Assembly (NCBI GenBank): GCA_963708425.1
Contig: OY970206.1
Coordinates: 682,001 to 746,000 of the forward strand
Direction: 5' to 3'
Origin: JACMNW01 sp963708425
GTDB lineage: Bacteria; Pseudomonadota; Alphaproteobacteria; Rhodobacterales; Rhodobacteraceae
DNA: 64,000 nucleotides
Part shown: positions 8,629-16,213 of the stretch, in pieces
How the letters are laid out: the number at the start of each line of letters is the position of its first letter
How positions within the stretch are numbered: the first letter of the stretch is position 1
Notes under the pieces: model-generated
Told to the model about the DNA's origin: nothing
Database searches by the model: none
What the model saw: the letters and a program-made list of their open reading frames with translations, nothing else
Made by a program: the position numbers and the translations under genes

Positions 8629-8704
8629 CCACCCCGTAACACACCCCTTCCCCCCCCTCCCCTGACCCGTTAAAAGACCCGCAGACCTGAACATAAGGCC
8701 CGCG

Positions 8705-9424
8705 ATGACCCTCCCCGGAATTTCCCTCCTCGACGCAGGTTTTTCGGTGCCCGGAAAGGTCATTCTATCGGGAATAACCGCCGATCTGACGGAACATCGG
8801 ATCGGAATTCTGGGCCGGAACGGGTCGGGAAAATCGACCCTGCTGCGATTGATGGCGGGCCTGATTGCCCCCACTTCCGGCTCGGTTTCCACGGGCGGCC
8901 TCGATCCGGCGGGGGATCGAAAAGCGATGCTGGCCGAGATCGGCATCCTGTTCCAGAACCCCGATCATCAGATCCTGTTCCCCACCGTGATCGAAGAGCT
9001 TTCCTTCGGCCTGCGCCAGATAAACCACCCCGACCCCGCCGCCCGCGCCCGCGAAATCCTTAGTATCGACGGCCGCCGTCACTGGGAAACCGCCGCCACG
9101 CACAGCCTTTCGCAAGGCCAGCGGCATTACCTGTGCCTGCTGTCGATCCTCGCGATGGAACCCGCGACGATCCTGCTGGATGAACCCCTCGCCGGCCTCG
9201 ATCTGCCGACCCGAGCCCGCCTGTCGCGCCGGTTCCAATCCTTGCCGCAACGATTGATCACCGTCACCCACGACCCCGAAACCGTGGAAACCTACGACCG
9301 GGTTCTGTGGCTGGAGTCCGGCCATATCCGCGCTGACGGCCCCGCCGCGACGATCACCGCCGCCTTCCGGGCAGAGATGGCACGTTTGGGGGAAGCCGAT
9401 GCTGACACTGACCTCACCCGTTGA
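8705..9424 (+). CDS. bioM: Biotin ECF transporter ATPase BioM
   Basis: ATP-binding subunit (EcfA type) of the energy-coupling-factor biotin importer, 239 residues, one nucleotide-binding domain. It shows Walker A (GRNGSGKST), the Q-loop FQNPDHQILFPTV typical of EcfA proteins, a degenerate signature SLSQGQRHYL, Walker B (ILLDEPLAGLDLPT) and the switch His (VTHDPETV). The GATG start has a weak ribosome site. It overlaps bioN by 26 bp. bioN and bioY directly downstream support a biotin role; the ATPase alone would be called a generic CbiO. I see no BioR-type TTATxxATAA palindrome upstream. Confidence 0.9.
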   Translation: MTLPGISLLDAGFSVPGKVILSGITADLTEHRIGILGRNGSGKSTLLRLMAGLIAPTSGSVSTGGLDPAGDRKAMLAEIGILFQNPDHQILFPTVIEELSFGLRQINHPDPAARAREILSIDGRRHWETAATHSLSQGQRHYLCLLSILAMEPATILLDEPLAGLDLPTRARLSRRFQSLPQRLITVTHDPETVETYDRVLWLESGHIRADGPAATITAAFRAEMARLGEADADTDLTR

Positions 9425-9998
9425 AACACCGCTGCACCGGCTTTCCACGCCGCTGAAGCTGGCCCTGCTGGCGGTGTGGACGGCGGGATTGTTCTGGATC
9501 GCCTCGCCGACTGGATTGCTTGCCGCCGTGGCGCTGATTGCCGCCCTTCATGCCCCCGGCGGCACCATCTTTGCCGCGCACGCCCTGCGCATGCTGCGCC
9601 CGTTATGGCCGTTTATCCTCGTGGTCGCGATCTGGCATCTGTGGACCGCGGATATTCGTGGCGGCACCGTGGTGATCCTGCGGATGATTGCAGCGGTTGC
9701 GGCGGCCAATCTGGTGACGATGACGACGCGCTTGCAAGATATGATGGCGGTTGTCGAACGCCTTGCCCGCCCGCTGGCAAGGCTGGGTCTGCCCCCCCGC
9801 AGCCTGGCTTTGGCGATGGCATTGGTGATCCGTTTCATCCCGGTGATGGCTGAACGGCATGGCCAGATTGCCGACGCCTGGCGCGCGCGGGCGGCCAAGC
9901 GGCCGAGTTGGCGGGTGTTGTTGCCGACGGTTCTGGCGGCGCTGGATGATGCGGATCATGTTGCCGAGGCCTTGCGCGCGCGGGGTGGATCGCGTTAG
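9399..9998 (+). CDS. bioN: Biotin ECF transporter transmembrane protein BioN
   Basis: Membrane coupling subunit (EcfT family), 199 residues, with hydrophobic helices near residues 20-60 and 65-110 and a long amphipathic cytoplasmic part. The C-terminal Ala-Arg-Gly motif that docks on the ATPase is seen in VAEALRARGGS; the first such motif is degenerate (AWRARAAKR). The gene starts inside bioM (26 bp overlap), which implies translational coupling, and bioY follows after 34 bp. Confidence 0.88.
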   Translation: MLTLTSPVETPLHRLSTPLKLALLAVWTAGLFWIASPTGLLAAVALIAALHAPGGTIFAAHALRMLRPLWPFILVVAIWHLWTADIRGGTVVILRMIAAVAAANLVTMTTRLQDMMAVVERLARPLARLGLPPRSLALAMALVIRFIPVMAERHGQIADAWRARAAKRPSWRVLLPTVLAALDDADHVAEALRARGGSR

Positions 9999-10032
9999 GT
10001 CGCGCACAAGAAAAACCTGAGGGGACCATATC

Positions 10033-10575
10033 TTGGAACGCAGCCTAACTCATATCGCCTTATTCGCCGCTCTGATCGCCGTGCTGGGGCTGGTGCCGAA
10101 AATTGATCTTGCGGCGGGTGTGCCAATTACCGCGCAATCGCTGGGCATCATGTTGTGCGGTACGGTTTTGGGGGCCAAGCGCGGGGCGCTGGCGGTTCTG
10201 TTGTTCTTGGCGCTGGTGGCCGTTGGCTTGCCGCTGTTGGCCGGTGGGCGCGGCGGGCTTGGGGTGTTTGCAGGGCCGTCCGTCGGGTTCTTGGTCGGGT
10301 TTCCGGTTGCCGCTTTTGTTGCCGGTTGGGTGATGGAACGCACGACGTTACCGGTGGGTTGGGCGGCGGCGGCGGGGTCGGTTCTGGGTGGCATCGCGGT
10401 GCTTTATGTCTTTGGGATTGTTGGACTTTCGATCATGCTGGGCAAGGCCTTGACCGAGGCTGCGCATCTTTCGATTGCCTTTCTGCCGGGGGATATGATC
10501 AAGGTGGTTCTGGCTGGGGTGATCACGCAGACGCTGGCGCAGTTGCGGCCGAATTCGGTGCTGTCGCGGGCCTGA
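10033..10575 (+). CDS. bioY: Biotin transporter substrate-binding protein BioY
   Basis: S-component that binds biotin in the membrane; 180 residues with about six hydrophobic segments. Family signatures are visible: VPITAQSLGIMLCG, the glycine-rich GLPLLAGGRGGLGVFAGPSVGFLVGFP and the C-terminal FLPGDMIKVVLA. Translation probably starts at a TTG (10033) after GAGGGG; there is no in-frame ATG before conserved sequence. It ends 7 bp from the convergent thiolase gene. With bioM and bioN it completes a tripartite importer. Confidence 0.93.
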   Translation: MERSLTHIALFAALIAVLGLVPKIDLAAGVPITAQSLGIMLCGTVLGAKRGALAVLLFLALVAVGLPLLAGGRGGLGVFAGPSVGFLVGFPVAAFVAGWVMERTTLPVGWAAAAGSVLGGIAVLYVFGIVGLSIMLGKALTEAAHLSIAFLPGDMIKVVLAGVITQTLAQLRPNSVLSRA

Positions 10576-10582
10576 TCTGGGG

Positions 10583-11677
10583 TTAGGCTTGTAGTAGTAA
10601 TGCCGAGCCTAGGCCACCTGCTGCCGCGATGGTGGCGAGGCCGTGGCCCGTTTGCAGGTCATGCCAAAGCCGCACGGCTAGGACCGCGCCGGAGGCCCCG
10701 ATTGGGTGGCCCCGGGCGAGGCTGCCGCCGTGTTGGTTGACCGTTTCCGGGTTTAGGCCTGCGCCGTTGACGCAGGCGATGGCTTGGACGGCGTAAGCCT
10801 CCATCACTTCAGACAGGGTTAGGGACGCGGGCGAAATCTGGCTTTGCCTTAGCACGCGGGCGATGGCGGCGAGGGGGGCGAGGCCCGGTTGGTCAGGGGC
10901 GGCCCCTAGCGTGGCTGCGGCGGCGATGCGCAGGGGGCGGCTGGCGCGGGCGGCGATCTTGGCGGAAACGACAAGGCAGAATGCGGCACCGTCGGCGGCG
11001 ACGGCGGCATTGGCCGGGGTGATGCTGCCGGTAATCGGTTTGGCGCGGGAGGCTTGTGCCAAGGTTAGCGGGCGGGTGAACGGATCGGCGTCAACGCCCA
11101 GCAGAGGCACGATTTCGGCGCGCATTTGGGGAGTACCAGCACGGGCTTTATGATGGCTTTCACAAGCCCACAAATCCTGCATTTCCCGTGTGATACCAAG
11201 GGTTTGCGCCAAGGCTTCGGCGGCGTCTGCCATGCGCGGGTTGCGGTTTGGCCACGGCGTAAACGGGGCCTCGTCATAGGGGATGCGCGCGCCACCGGCG
11301 GGATCGGTAGCAGAGCGCAACGGGCGGCGGGAATAGCTTTCGACGCCACCTGCAAGCACAACCTCGGCTTGGCCTGATACGATCAAGGCGCGGGCCAGCA
11401 GCAGCGCGTCAAGGCCGCCGGCGCATTGCCGATCTGTGGTCAGGCCCGCCACATGGTCTGGCAAACCCATGGCAAGCGCGATGCGGCGGGCAGGGTTTCC
11501 GCCTGCGCCCAGAGCATTGGAGACGATGATTTCATCGACTTGGTCGGCGCCAATTCCGGCGGCGTGCAGGCAGGCGAGCGCCACGGTTGCGCCCAGATCT
11601 TCAATGGAAAGGGCGGCGAATGCCCCACCCCTTGGCACGACAGCAGATCGTTTTGCAGCGATGATGAATGCGGTCAT
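10583..11677 (-). CDS. Thiolase-family protein, YhfS-like, lacking the second catalytic Cys
   Basis: Thiolase fold protein of 364 residues from the chosen start (11677, preceded by AGAGGT; it overlaps the upstream ligase gene as ATGA). The acylation cysteine is C85 in TDRQCAGGLDAL and the active-site His is in ARGHPIGASGA. The second, acid/base cysteine expected in the C-terminal CxGGG loop is replaced: the sequence reads LATIAAAGGLGSA. The NEAF motif is also altered to VMEAYAVQ. It may therefore not carry out normal thiolysis or Claisen condensation. A biotin transporter, thiolase and acyl-CoA ligase together recall the Bacillus subtilis yhfU-yhfT-yhfS genes, suggesting a biotin- or pimelate-related role, which is inference. 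Confidence 0.82.
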   Translation of the reverse strand: MTAFIIAAKRSAVVPRGGAFAALSIEDLGATVALACLHAAGIGADQVDEIIVSNALGAGGNPARRIALAMGLPDHVAGLTTDRQCAGGLDALLLARALIVSGQAEVVLAGGVESYSRRPLRSATDPAGGARIPYDEAPFTPWPNRNPRMADAAEALAQTLGITREMQDLWACESHHKARAGTPQMRAEIVPLLGVDADPFTRPLTLAQASRAKPITGSITPANAAVAADGAAFCLVVSAKIAARASRPLRIAAAATLGAAPDQPGLAPLAAIARVLRQSQISPASLTLSEVMEAYAVQAIACVNGAGLNPETVNQHGGSLARGHPIGASGAVLAVRLWHDLQTGHGLATIAAAGGLGSALLLQA

Positions 11678-12906
11678 TGCAGACCTCTTTGAAGGGCCTG
11701 ATAGTCGGTTTTGCCCGATGCCAGCACCGGCCAATCCCCCCGCCAGATGATCCGGCGTGGCGATTTCAGGGAACCGAATTGCGCCCGGGTGGCGGCTAAA
11801 ATCGCCGGTTCACGCGCTGGGGTGCCCACGGCAAAGGCCATCAGGATTGCGCCCCTTTTTGCATCAGGTTCCGGCATAACGGCGACGCGGTCAACACCGG
11901 GAAGTGTGGCCATGAATACCTCGATTTCCTCGGGGTAGACCGATTGATCGGCAATCTGCACCATGCGGGTTTTACGACCGGAGATATACAGCAGATCGTT
12001 GATAATGCTGCCAATCTCGCCCACTGACAGCCAGCCGTTCTGCCATATCGCCGTGCCGGGATCGCCGCTGTAGCCTTGGAAAAGGTAGGGGCTTTGCGCC
12101 CAAATCTCGCCTGTCGCGCCGGGGGGTAGGCTTTGACCATCGGCGCCGCGAATATCCAGCGATACCCCGGGATAGACACGACCGACTGAGGCGGGTGGAT
12201 CAGAGGCGGTGGCGAGCGTCAGAAAGCTGGTTTCGGCGGCACCGTAAAATTCGTGGAGGGCGGCGTTTGGGGCGATGTCTGCAAGGCACTGGCGTAAGGT
12301 GGGGTCAAGTTTGGAGCCGCCGATCAGGATCAGGCGCAGATTGGGCAGCGTCGGCGTTTCTGCATCCGCCAATTGGCGCGCTTGGGCGGGGGTGGCGTAG
12401 AGAGCGTCGATTTTCGCTGCAGCGATGGCTTGGCGTTGCCGGTCGGGGCGCAGGTCGGCCAGCAGGTGCAAGGCCGCCCCCAAATGCAGCGCTTCCAGTG
12501 CGCCGTACAGGGCGAGTGAGTGGATCAGTTGCCCCAGAACGGCAACGCTTGTGCCGGGGCCGATACCGAACATTTGTGCGTTGACGACGAACGAGGCTAT
12601 CCAGGATGCTTGGCTGCGCCAGATGCGGCGGGGAGTGCCGGAGGTGCCGGAGGTTAGGGTTTCGAACATCGGCTGCGGGCCGGGGCGTGGGGGTTCAGCG
12701 CCACCGCCGATGCGAAACGGCAATCCTAGGGCAGACCGCGCCATGGCGGCGGCGAGCGCTGCGGCGGCAGGTTGGTCGGGGATTGAGACGTGATCGCCCC
12801 CCGGGGTACGCGTTACCGAGCCGTCTGCCAGCACGATGCGCGCCGACGGGTGCCAGCGAAAACGGTCGTCCGGCAATACAACCTGATCAGCCAACGTAGG
12901 TGTCAA
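11674..12906 (-). CDS. Acyl-CoA synthetase / AMP-dependent ligase, YhfT-like
   Basis: ANL-superfamily adenylating enzyme, 410 residues, shorter than typical 500-550-residue acyl-CoA synthetases because the N-terminal region is reduced. The P-loop is TLTSGTSGTPRRI (the usual PKG Lys is replaced by Arg), the A5-type motif is EFYGAAETSFL, and the C-terminal catalytic lysine lies in ASGKTDYQAL. It should activate a carboxylate to the acyl-AMP and then the CoA thioester. The thiolase gene follows with a 4-bp overlap, so the two are probably translated together. Substrate unknown; the facing bioMNY operon suggests a pimeloyl- or biotin-related acid. Confidence 0.8.
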   Translation of the reverse strand: MTPTLADQVVLPDDRFRWHPSARIVLADGSVTRTPGGDHVSIPDQPAAAALAAAMARSALGLPFRIGGGAEPPRPGPQPMFETLTSGTSGTPRRIWRSQASWIASFVVNAQMFGIGPGTSVAVLGQLIHSLALYGALEALHLGAALHLLADLRPDRQRQAIAAAKIDALYATPAQARQLADAETPTLPNLRLILIGGSKLDPTLRQCLADIAPNAALHEFYGAAETSFLTLATASDPPASVGRVYPGVSLDIRGADGQSLPPGATGEIWAQSPYLFQGYSGDPGTAIWQNGWLSVGEIGSIINDLLYISGRKTRMVQIADQSVYPEEIEVFMATLPGVDRVAVMPEPDAKRGAILMAFAVGTPAREPAILAATRAQFGSLKSPRRIIWRGDWPVLASGKTDYQALQRGLQ

Positions 12907-12924
12907 AGGTTTGCCGAAAGCGCG

Positions 12925-13374
12925 TCATTTCTTGCCGTCCGGCAGCAGGCTGACTATGCGGCGCAGGGCCAGAAGATAGCCTTCGACGCCACACCCCGCG
13001 ATCACACCATCGGCGCGGGCAGAGACGAAAGAATGATGCCGAAAGGCTTCGCGCTTGTGGATGTTGGAGATGTGAACTTCGATCACCGGGCCGTCAAAGG
13101 CGGTTAGCGCATCGAGGATTGCCACCGAAGTATGCGAATAGGCAGCCGGGTTGATGATGATGCCCGCCGCCGCACCGCGCGCTTCGTGCACCCAATCGAC
13201 CAGTTGGCCTTCGTGGTTGGATTGGTGAAAGCGGATCGACAGCCCCAAATCCTCCGCCAGCGCGGAACAGGCTTCGGCCACGTCATCCAGCGTTTGATGG
13301 CCGTAAATCTCTGGCTGGCGCAGGCCCAGAAGGTTTAGATTTGGGCCGTTGAGAATGAAAATGGGCTTGGGCAC
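12925..13374 (-). CDS. aroQ: 3-dehydroquinate dehydratase, type II
   Basis: Shikimate-pathway enzyme, 149 residues, forms a dodecamer in relatives. It has the FILNGPNLNLLGLRQPEIYG start with the catalytic tyrosine (Y24) and flexible-loop arginine, the INPAAYSHTSVAILDAL segment, and the EVHISNIHKREAFRHHS motif with the catalytic His region. Translation appears to start at GTG (13374) with AGGA seven bases upstream. It lies 18 bp upstream of the ligase gene on the same strand, so read-through into that pair is possible. Confidence 0.95.
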   Translation of the reverse strand: MPKPIFILNGPNLNLLGLRQPEIYGHQTLDDVAEACSALAEDLGLSIRFHQSNHEGQLVDWVHEARGAAAGIIINPAAYSHTSVAILDALTAFDGPVIEVHISNIHKREAFRHHSFVSARADGVIAGCGVEGYLLALRRIVSLLPDGKK

Positions 13375-13464
13375 GGGACTATCCTGTTTTCGGTTGTCCC
13401 GAGGATAGCGAATTTATGGGCTGGAACAAGGCGTGCAGGAAAAGGCGCTGACGGCGGTGCCGGG

Positions 13465-14331
13465 TCAGGCCACCTTTTCCAGCGCAACCTCGGGCGTCAG
13501 GCCCAAAGCGTGGCAAACATCGCGCGTCAGATGCGGGCGATTGAGTGTGTAAAAGTGCAGATCTTCGGCACCACCCTGAATGAGCCGGTCACAAAGGCCA
13601 GTGCATTGCGTAAGTGCAAGCAGGTCTTCACGGCCATCGCGGACGGCCATCGTAAACGCCTCGTCCAGGCGCGGCGGCACGTGGGTGCCGCAACGGGCGG
13701 CGAAGCGTTTGGTGCCCTCCCAGCTTTGGATCGGCAAGATGCCGGGGATGATTGGCGCGGTTATGCCAGATTTGACGCAGGCATCGCGGAACCGGAAGAA
13801 CATGTCCGTGTCGAAGAAGAACTGAGTGATGGCGCTGGTTGCTCCGGCATCGATCTTGCGTTTCAGCCACGTTACATCGGCCGTGGCATCGGCGGCATCG
13901 GGGTGGGTTTCAGGGTAAGCACCGACACGCAGCTTGAACTTGCCGGTCTTGGCCAGTGCTTCGATCAGGTCGACCGAACTGGCGAAACCATCCGGGTGGG
14001 GCGTAAAACGATCAGCGCCTTTCGGGGCATCACCGCGCAGGGCGACAATCTCTGTCACCCCAGCATCGGCATAAGCGGCTGCAATTTCAAGAGTTTCCGC
14101 GCGGGTGGCGTCAACGCACGTAAGGTGTGCAGCGACGTTCAGGCCGTAGTTCTTGCCAATGGTGGTGACCGCATCATGCGTCAGTTTCCGCGTCGTGCCG
14201 CCTGCCCCATAGGTCACGGAGGTGAAATTGGGCTTCAGTGGCGCAAGAACCTGCACCGTTTCCCATAGCCGAAACGACGCATCAAGCGTTTGCGGCGGGA
14301 AAAACTCGAAAGAAACACGGGGAATTGTCAT
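13465..14331 (-). CDS. metF: Methylenetetrahydrofolate reductase
   Basis: Flavoprotein that reduces 5,10-methylene-THF to 5-methyl-THF for methionine synthesis; 288 residues, normal length. Typical segments are SFEFFPPQT (catalytic Glu), TSVTYGAGGTTR, AAHLTCVDATR, IVALRGDAPKG (flavin/folate-binding Asp) and the C-terminal GILPIQSW. The gene is divergent from a LysR regulator with a dyad in between, the classic metF-metR arrangement. Confidence 0.97.
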   Translation of the reverse strand: MTIPRVSFEFFPPQTLDASFRLWETVQVLAPLKPNFTSVTYGAGGTTRKLTHDAVTTIGKNYGLNVAAHLTCVDATRAETLEIAAAYADAGVTEIVALRGDAPKGADRFTPHPDGFASSVDLIEALAKTGKFKLRVGAYPETHPDAADATADVTWLKRKIDAGATSAITQFFFDTDMFFRFRDACVKSGITAPIIPGILPIQSWEGTKRFAARCGTHVPPRLDEAFTMAVRDGREDLLALTQCTGLCDRLIQGGAEDLHFYTLNRPHLTRDVCHALGLTPEVALEKVA

Positions 14332-14355
14332 TGGCAGGCTCCTGTTCTTGAACCC

Positions 14356-14383
14356 TTGTCTCAGAATTGAGTTTGTGAGACAA
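14356..14383. promoter_or_regulatory. Inverted repeat in the metF/metR divergent region
   Basis: TTGTCTCA (14356-14363) and TGAGACAA (14376-14383) are exact reverse complements separated by 12 bp, between the divergent metF and metR starts. The size and position fit a LysR-type dimer or tetramer site, most simply for the adjacent MetR homologue with homocysteine as co-inducer. Confidence 0.6.
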
Positions 14384-14422
14384 ATTCATAATACTAATGA
14401 TGAACATGAGGATGACCGCATA

Positions 14423-15328
14423 ATGCATCTGGAGTTTCGCCATCTGCGAACGATTCGCGCGATCCATCAGGCGGGGGGATTGGCGCGGGCGGCGGATTTG
14501 CTGAACATGACGCAATCGGCGCTTTCGCATCAGGTGAAGGGCTTGGAGGATCAGGCGGGGATTGAGTTGTTCGTGCGGCGATCAAAGCCGTTGAAGCTGT
14601 CGGTGGCGGGCCTCAGGATGTTGAAGCTGGCGGAGCGGATTTTGCCGGAGATTGACGCGCTGGAGGATGATTTCAAGGCGTTGAAATCGGGCAAGACCGG
14701 GCGGCTGCATATCGCGATTGAATGCCACGCTTGTTTTGACTGGCTGTTTCCGGTGCTGGAATTGTTCAGGCGGGCCTGGCCGGAGGTGGACGTTGATATT
14801 CGGGCGGGGCTGGCGTTTGAGGCGCTGCCGGCCTTGATGCGGGAGGAGGTGGATCTGGTGATCTCGTCCGATCCGGTGAAGGTGGAGGGGATGATTTTCA
14901 ACCCGCTGTTTGATTATCATCCGATGTTTGTCGGGTCGGCCAGCAATCCTTTGGCAACGAAAGAGGTGATCGTGGCGGAAGATTTCCGCGATCAAATGTT
15001 GATCACCTACCCGGTTTCTCGGGACAAGCTGGATGTGTTCACCGAAGTTTTGACGCCGGCGAAAGTGGAGCCGCGGGGGATGCGGCAGGTGGAGCTGACG
15101 GCGGTGATTTTGATGCTGGTGGGATCAAATCGCGGGGTTTCGGTGCTGCCGGACTGGGTTTTACGGGACGTGAAATCGAACGCGGACTATGTGACGCGCC
15201 CGCTGGGGCCGGGGGTGATTATGAGGCGGCTTTATGCGGCGACCAGGGAAGAGGATGCTTTGAAGCCGTTTATGGCTCATTTTTTGAAGCTGGCAAGATC
15301 GGAGCCAGTTAAGTTGCAGCGGGGGTAA
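14423..15328 (+). CDS. metR: LysR-family regulator, MetR-like
   Basis: Transcription factor of 301 residues from the ATG at 14423, which gives the canonical MHLEFRHLRTIRAIHQAGGL start and has GAGGA upstream; the frame is open a further 67 codons into metF without homology. It has an N-terminal winged HTH (AADLLNMTQSALSHQVKGLEDQAG) and a C-terminal substrate-binding fold that would sense the effector. MetR activates methionine and one-carbon genes in response to homocysteine; here the divergent metF is the obvious target. Its stop codon overlaps the palindrome at 15325-15340. Confidence 0.88.
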   Translation: MHLEFRHLRTIRAIHQAGGLARAADLLNMTQSALSHQVKGLEDQAGIELFVRRSKPLKLSVAGLRMLKLAERILPEIDALEDDFKALKSGKTGRLHIAIECHACFDWLFPVLELFRRAWPEVDVDIRAGLAFEALPALMREEVDLVISSDPVKVEGMIFNPLFDYHPMFVGSASNPLATKEVIVAEDFRDQMLITYPVSRDKLDVFTEVLTPAKVEPRGMRQVELTAVILMLVGSNRGVSVLPDWVLRDVKSNADYVTRPLGPGVIMRRLYAATREEDALKPFMAHFLKLARSEPVKLQRG

Positions 15329-15346
15329 CACGCGTGTTACGTTTTT
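15325..15346 (+). terminator. Palindrome GTAACACGCGTGTTAC with T-run after metR, copy 2
   Basis: The same 16-bp perfect palindrome as at 8613 overlaps the metR stop codon and here is followed by a G and six Ts, so it can act as an intrinsic terminator. A half-site CGTGTTAC recurs at 15471-15478. Confidence 0.55.
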
Positions 15347-15434
15347 TAAGTTGTTGTATTTGTTATATTTTAATGTTTTCGTTAGAGAATCATTAAGGAA
15401 TTAACACGGGCGCGCGGCACCATCGGCGATCGAA

Positions 15435-15455
15435 TTGACCTTGCGTCAATGACGC
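15435..15455. promoter_or_regulatory. Dyad element upstream of a small secreted protein gene
   Basis: TTGAC-N5-GTCAA (15435-15449) overlaps a second palindrome GCGTCA-A-TGACGC (15443-15455). The first TTGACC could be a -35 box with the dyad in its spacer, as in MerR-type promoters, but no clear -10 is seen. The rest of 15347-15571 is AT-rich at first and then shows no gene. Confidence 0.3.
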
Positions 15456-15571
15456 TCCGATGACGGTCATCGTGTTACGTTGAGTCTGCGGGGATTGACC
15501 CCGTGCAGGGGCGTTTTAGTCGCCTTTGCGGAACCACCCTACATTTATGACGACGCGTGTTGGAGGAAAAA

Positions 15572-15892
15572 ATGAATATCTGGGCAAAGATTCTGGTGGC
15601 TAGTAACGTTACAATTATGGCGGTGGGTGCCGCCGAGGCGCGGGGGCCGTTGCGGCAACCGTGGTTGATTTACCCGGCTCGGGCGATGGATGAGTGCAGG
15701 GAGGGGACTGCGCCGCAAAGTTATGCGGCGAAGTGTAGTGATCTGCTTTATGCCTATAGCCGTGAGTTGGAGGCATGTTTGCCGGGGCGTTCAGCTGGCC
15801 CGTTGATAGCGGCGGAGCAGGTTGCGGTGCAGCAATCGTCGCCGGATTGTGCGGCGGTGGCGGCGAAAACAGCTGCTGAGTCGGTGAAATGA
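15572..15892 (+). CDS. Small secreted hypothetical protein
   Basis: A protein of 106 residues with a likely signal peptide (MNIWAKILVASNVTIMAVGAAEA) and a mature part with four cysteines (C at DECREG, KCSDLL, EACLPG and PDCAAV), which could form two disulfides in the periplasm. The ATG at 15572 has GGAGG directly upstream and is preferred over the in-frame start 15 bp earlier. I do not recognise a family. Its stop overlaps a possible 42-codon frame (ATGA). Confidence 0.6.
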   Translation: MNIWAKILVASNVTIMAVGAAEARGPLRQPWLIYPARAMDECREGTAPQSYAAKCSDLLYAYSRELEACLPGRSAGPLIAAEQVAVQQSSPDCAAVAAKTAAESVK

Positions 15893-16017
15893 GCGGCTGG
15901 GCGCGGTTTGGGCTGATTTGGCGGTATCTGCGGGCGCGCAGGCGGCGCGGTGTGTTGCGGCCCGGTCGGCTATTGACGACGCTTGTTTCACGCGCAATCC
16001 TGATCCCGATGAGTTGA
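15889..16017 (+). CDS. Possible 42-residue coupled ORF
   Basis: It begins in the ATGA that ends the preceding gene and encodes a very basic peptide (MSGWARFGLIWRYLRARRRR at the start) with a short hydrophobic patch. Only the overlap supports it; there is no homology I know. Downstream, 16052-16126 holds a 24-codon frame (MEFMYRCERCPG) after GAGGAGGGGG, which is equally uncertain. The remainder up to the ABC-F start holds nothing clear. Confidence 0.25.
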   Translation: MSGWARFGLIWRYLRARRRRGVLRPGRLLTTLVSRAILIPMS

Positions 16018-16213
16018 CGCGACTTGTGACCTGACACCGAGGAGGGGGCGCATGGAGTTTATGTATCGGTGCGAACGTTGCCCCGGCCCTGTTTTGGCCC
16101 TGCATTCTGTGCGGGGCCGGTCGTAAACCTAAGACTTTGGTTTGATTGACCTGCCCGTTTTGCGGTTGTTGTGCCCGTTGTGGCAAGCCCGCGTTGTCAG
16201 TCGGGATCAAACC

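Noticed and set aside
8629..8704. BioR-type operator before bioM
   Set aside because: No TTATxxATAA palindrome is present; regulation of bioMNY by BioR is not supported here.
15435..15449. FNR/FnrL box
   Set aside because: Spacing is TTGA-N7-TCAA, one base longer than the FNR consensus TTGAT-N4-ATCAA.
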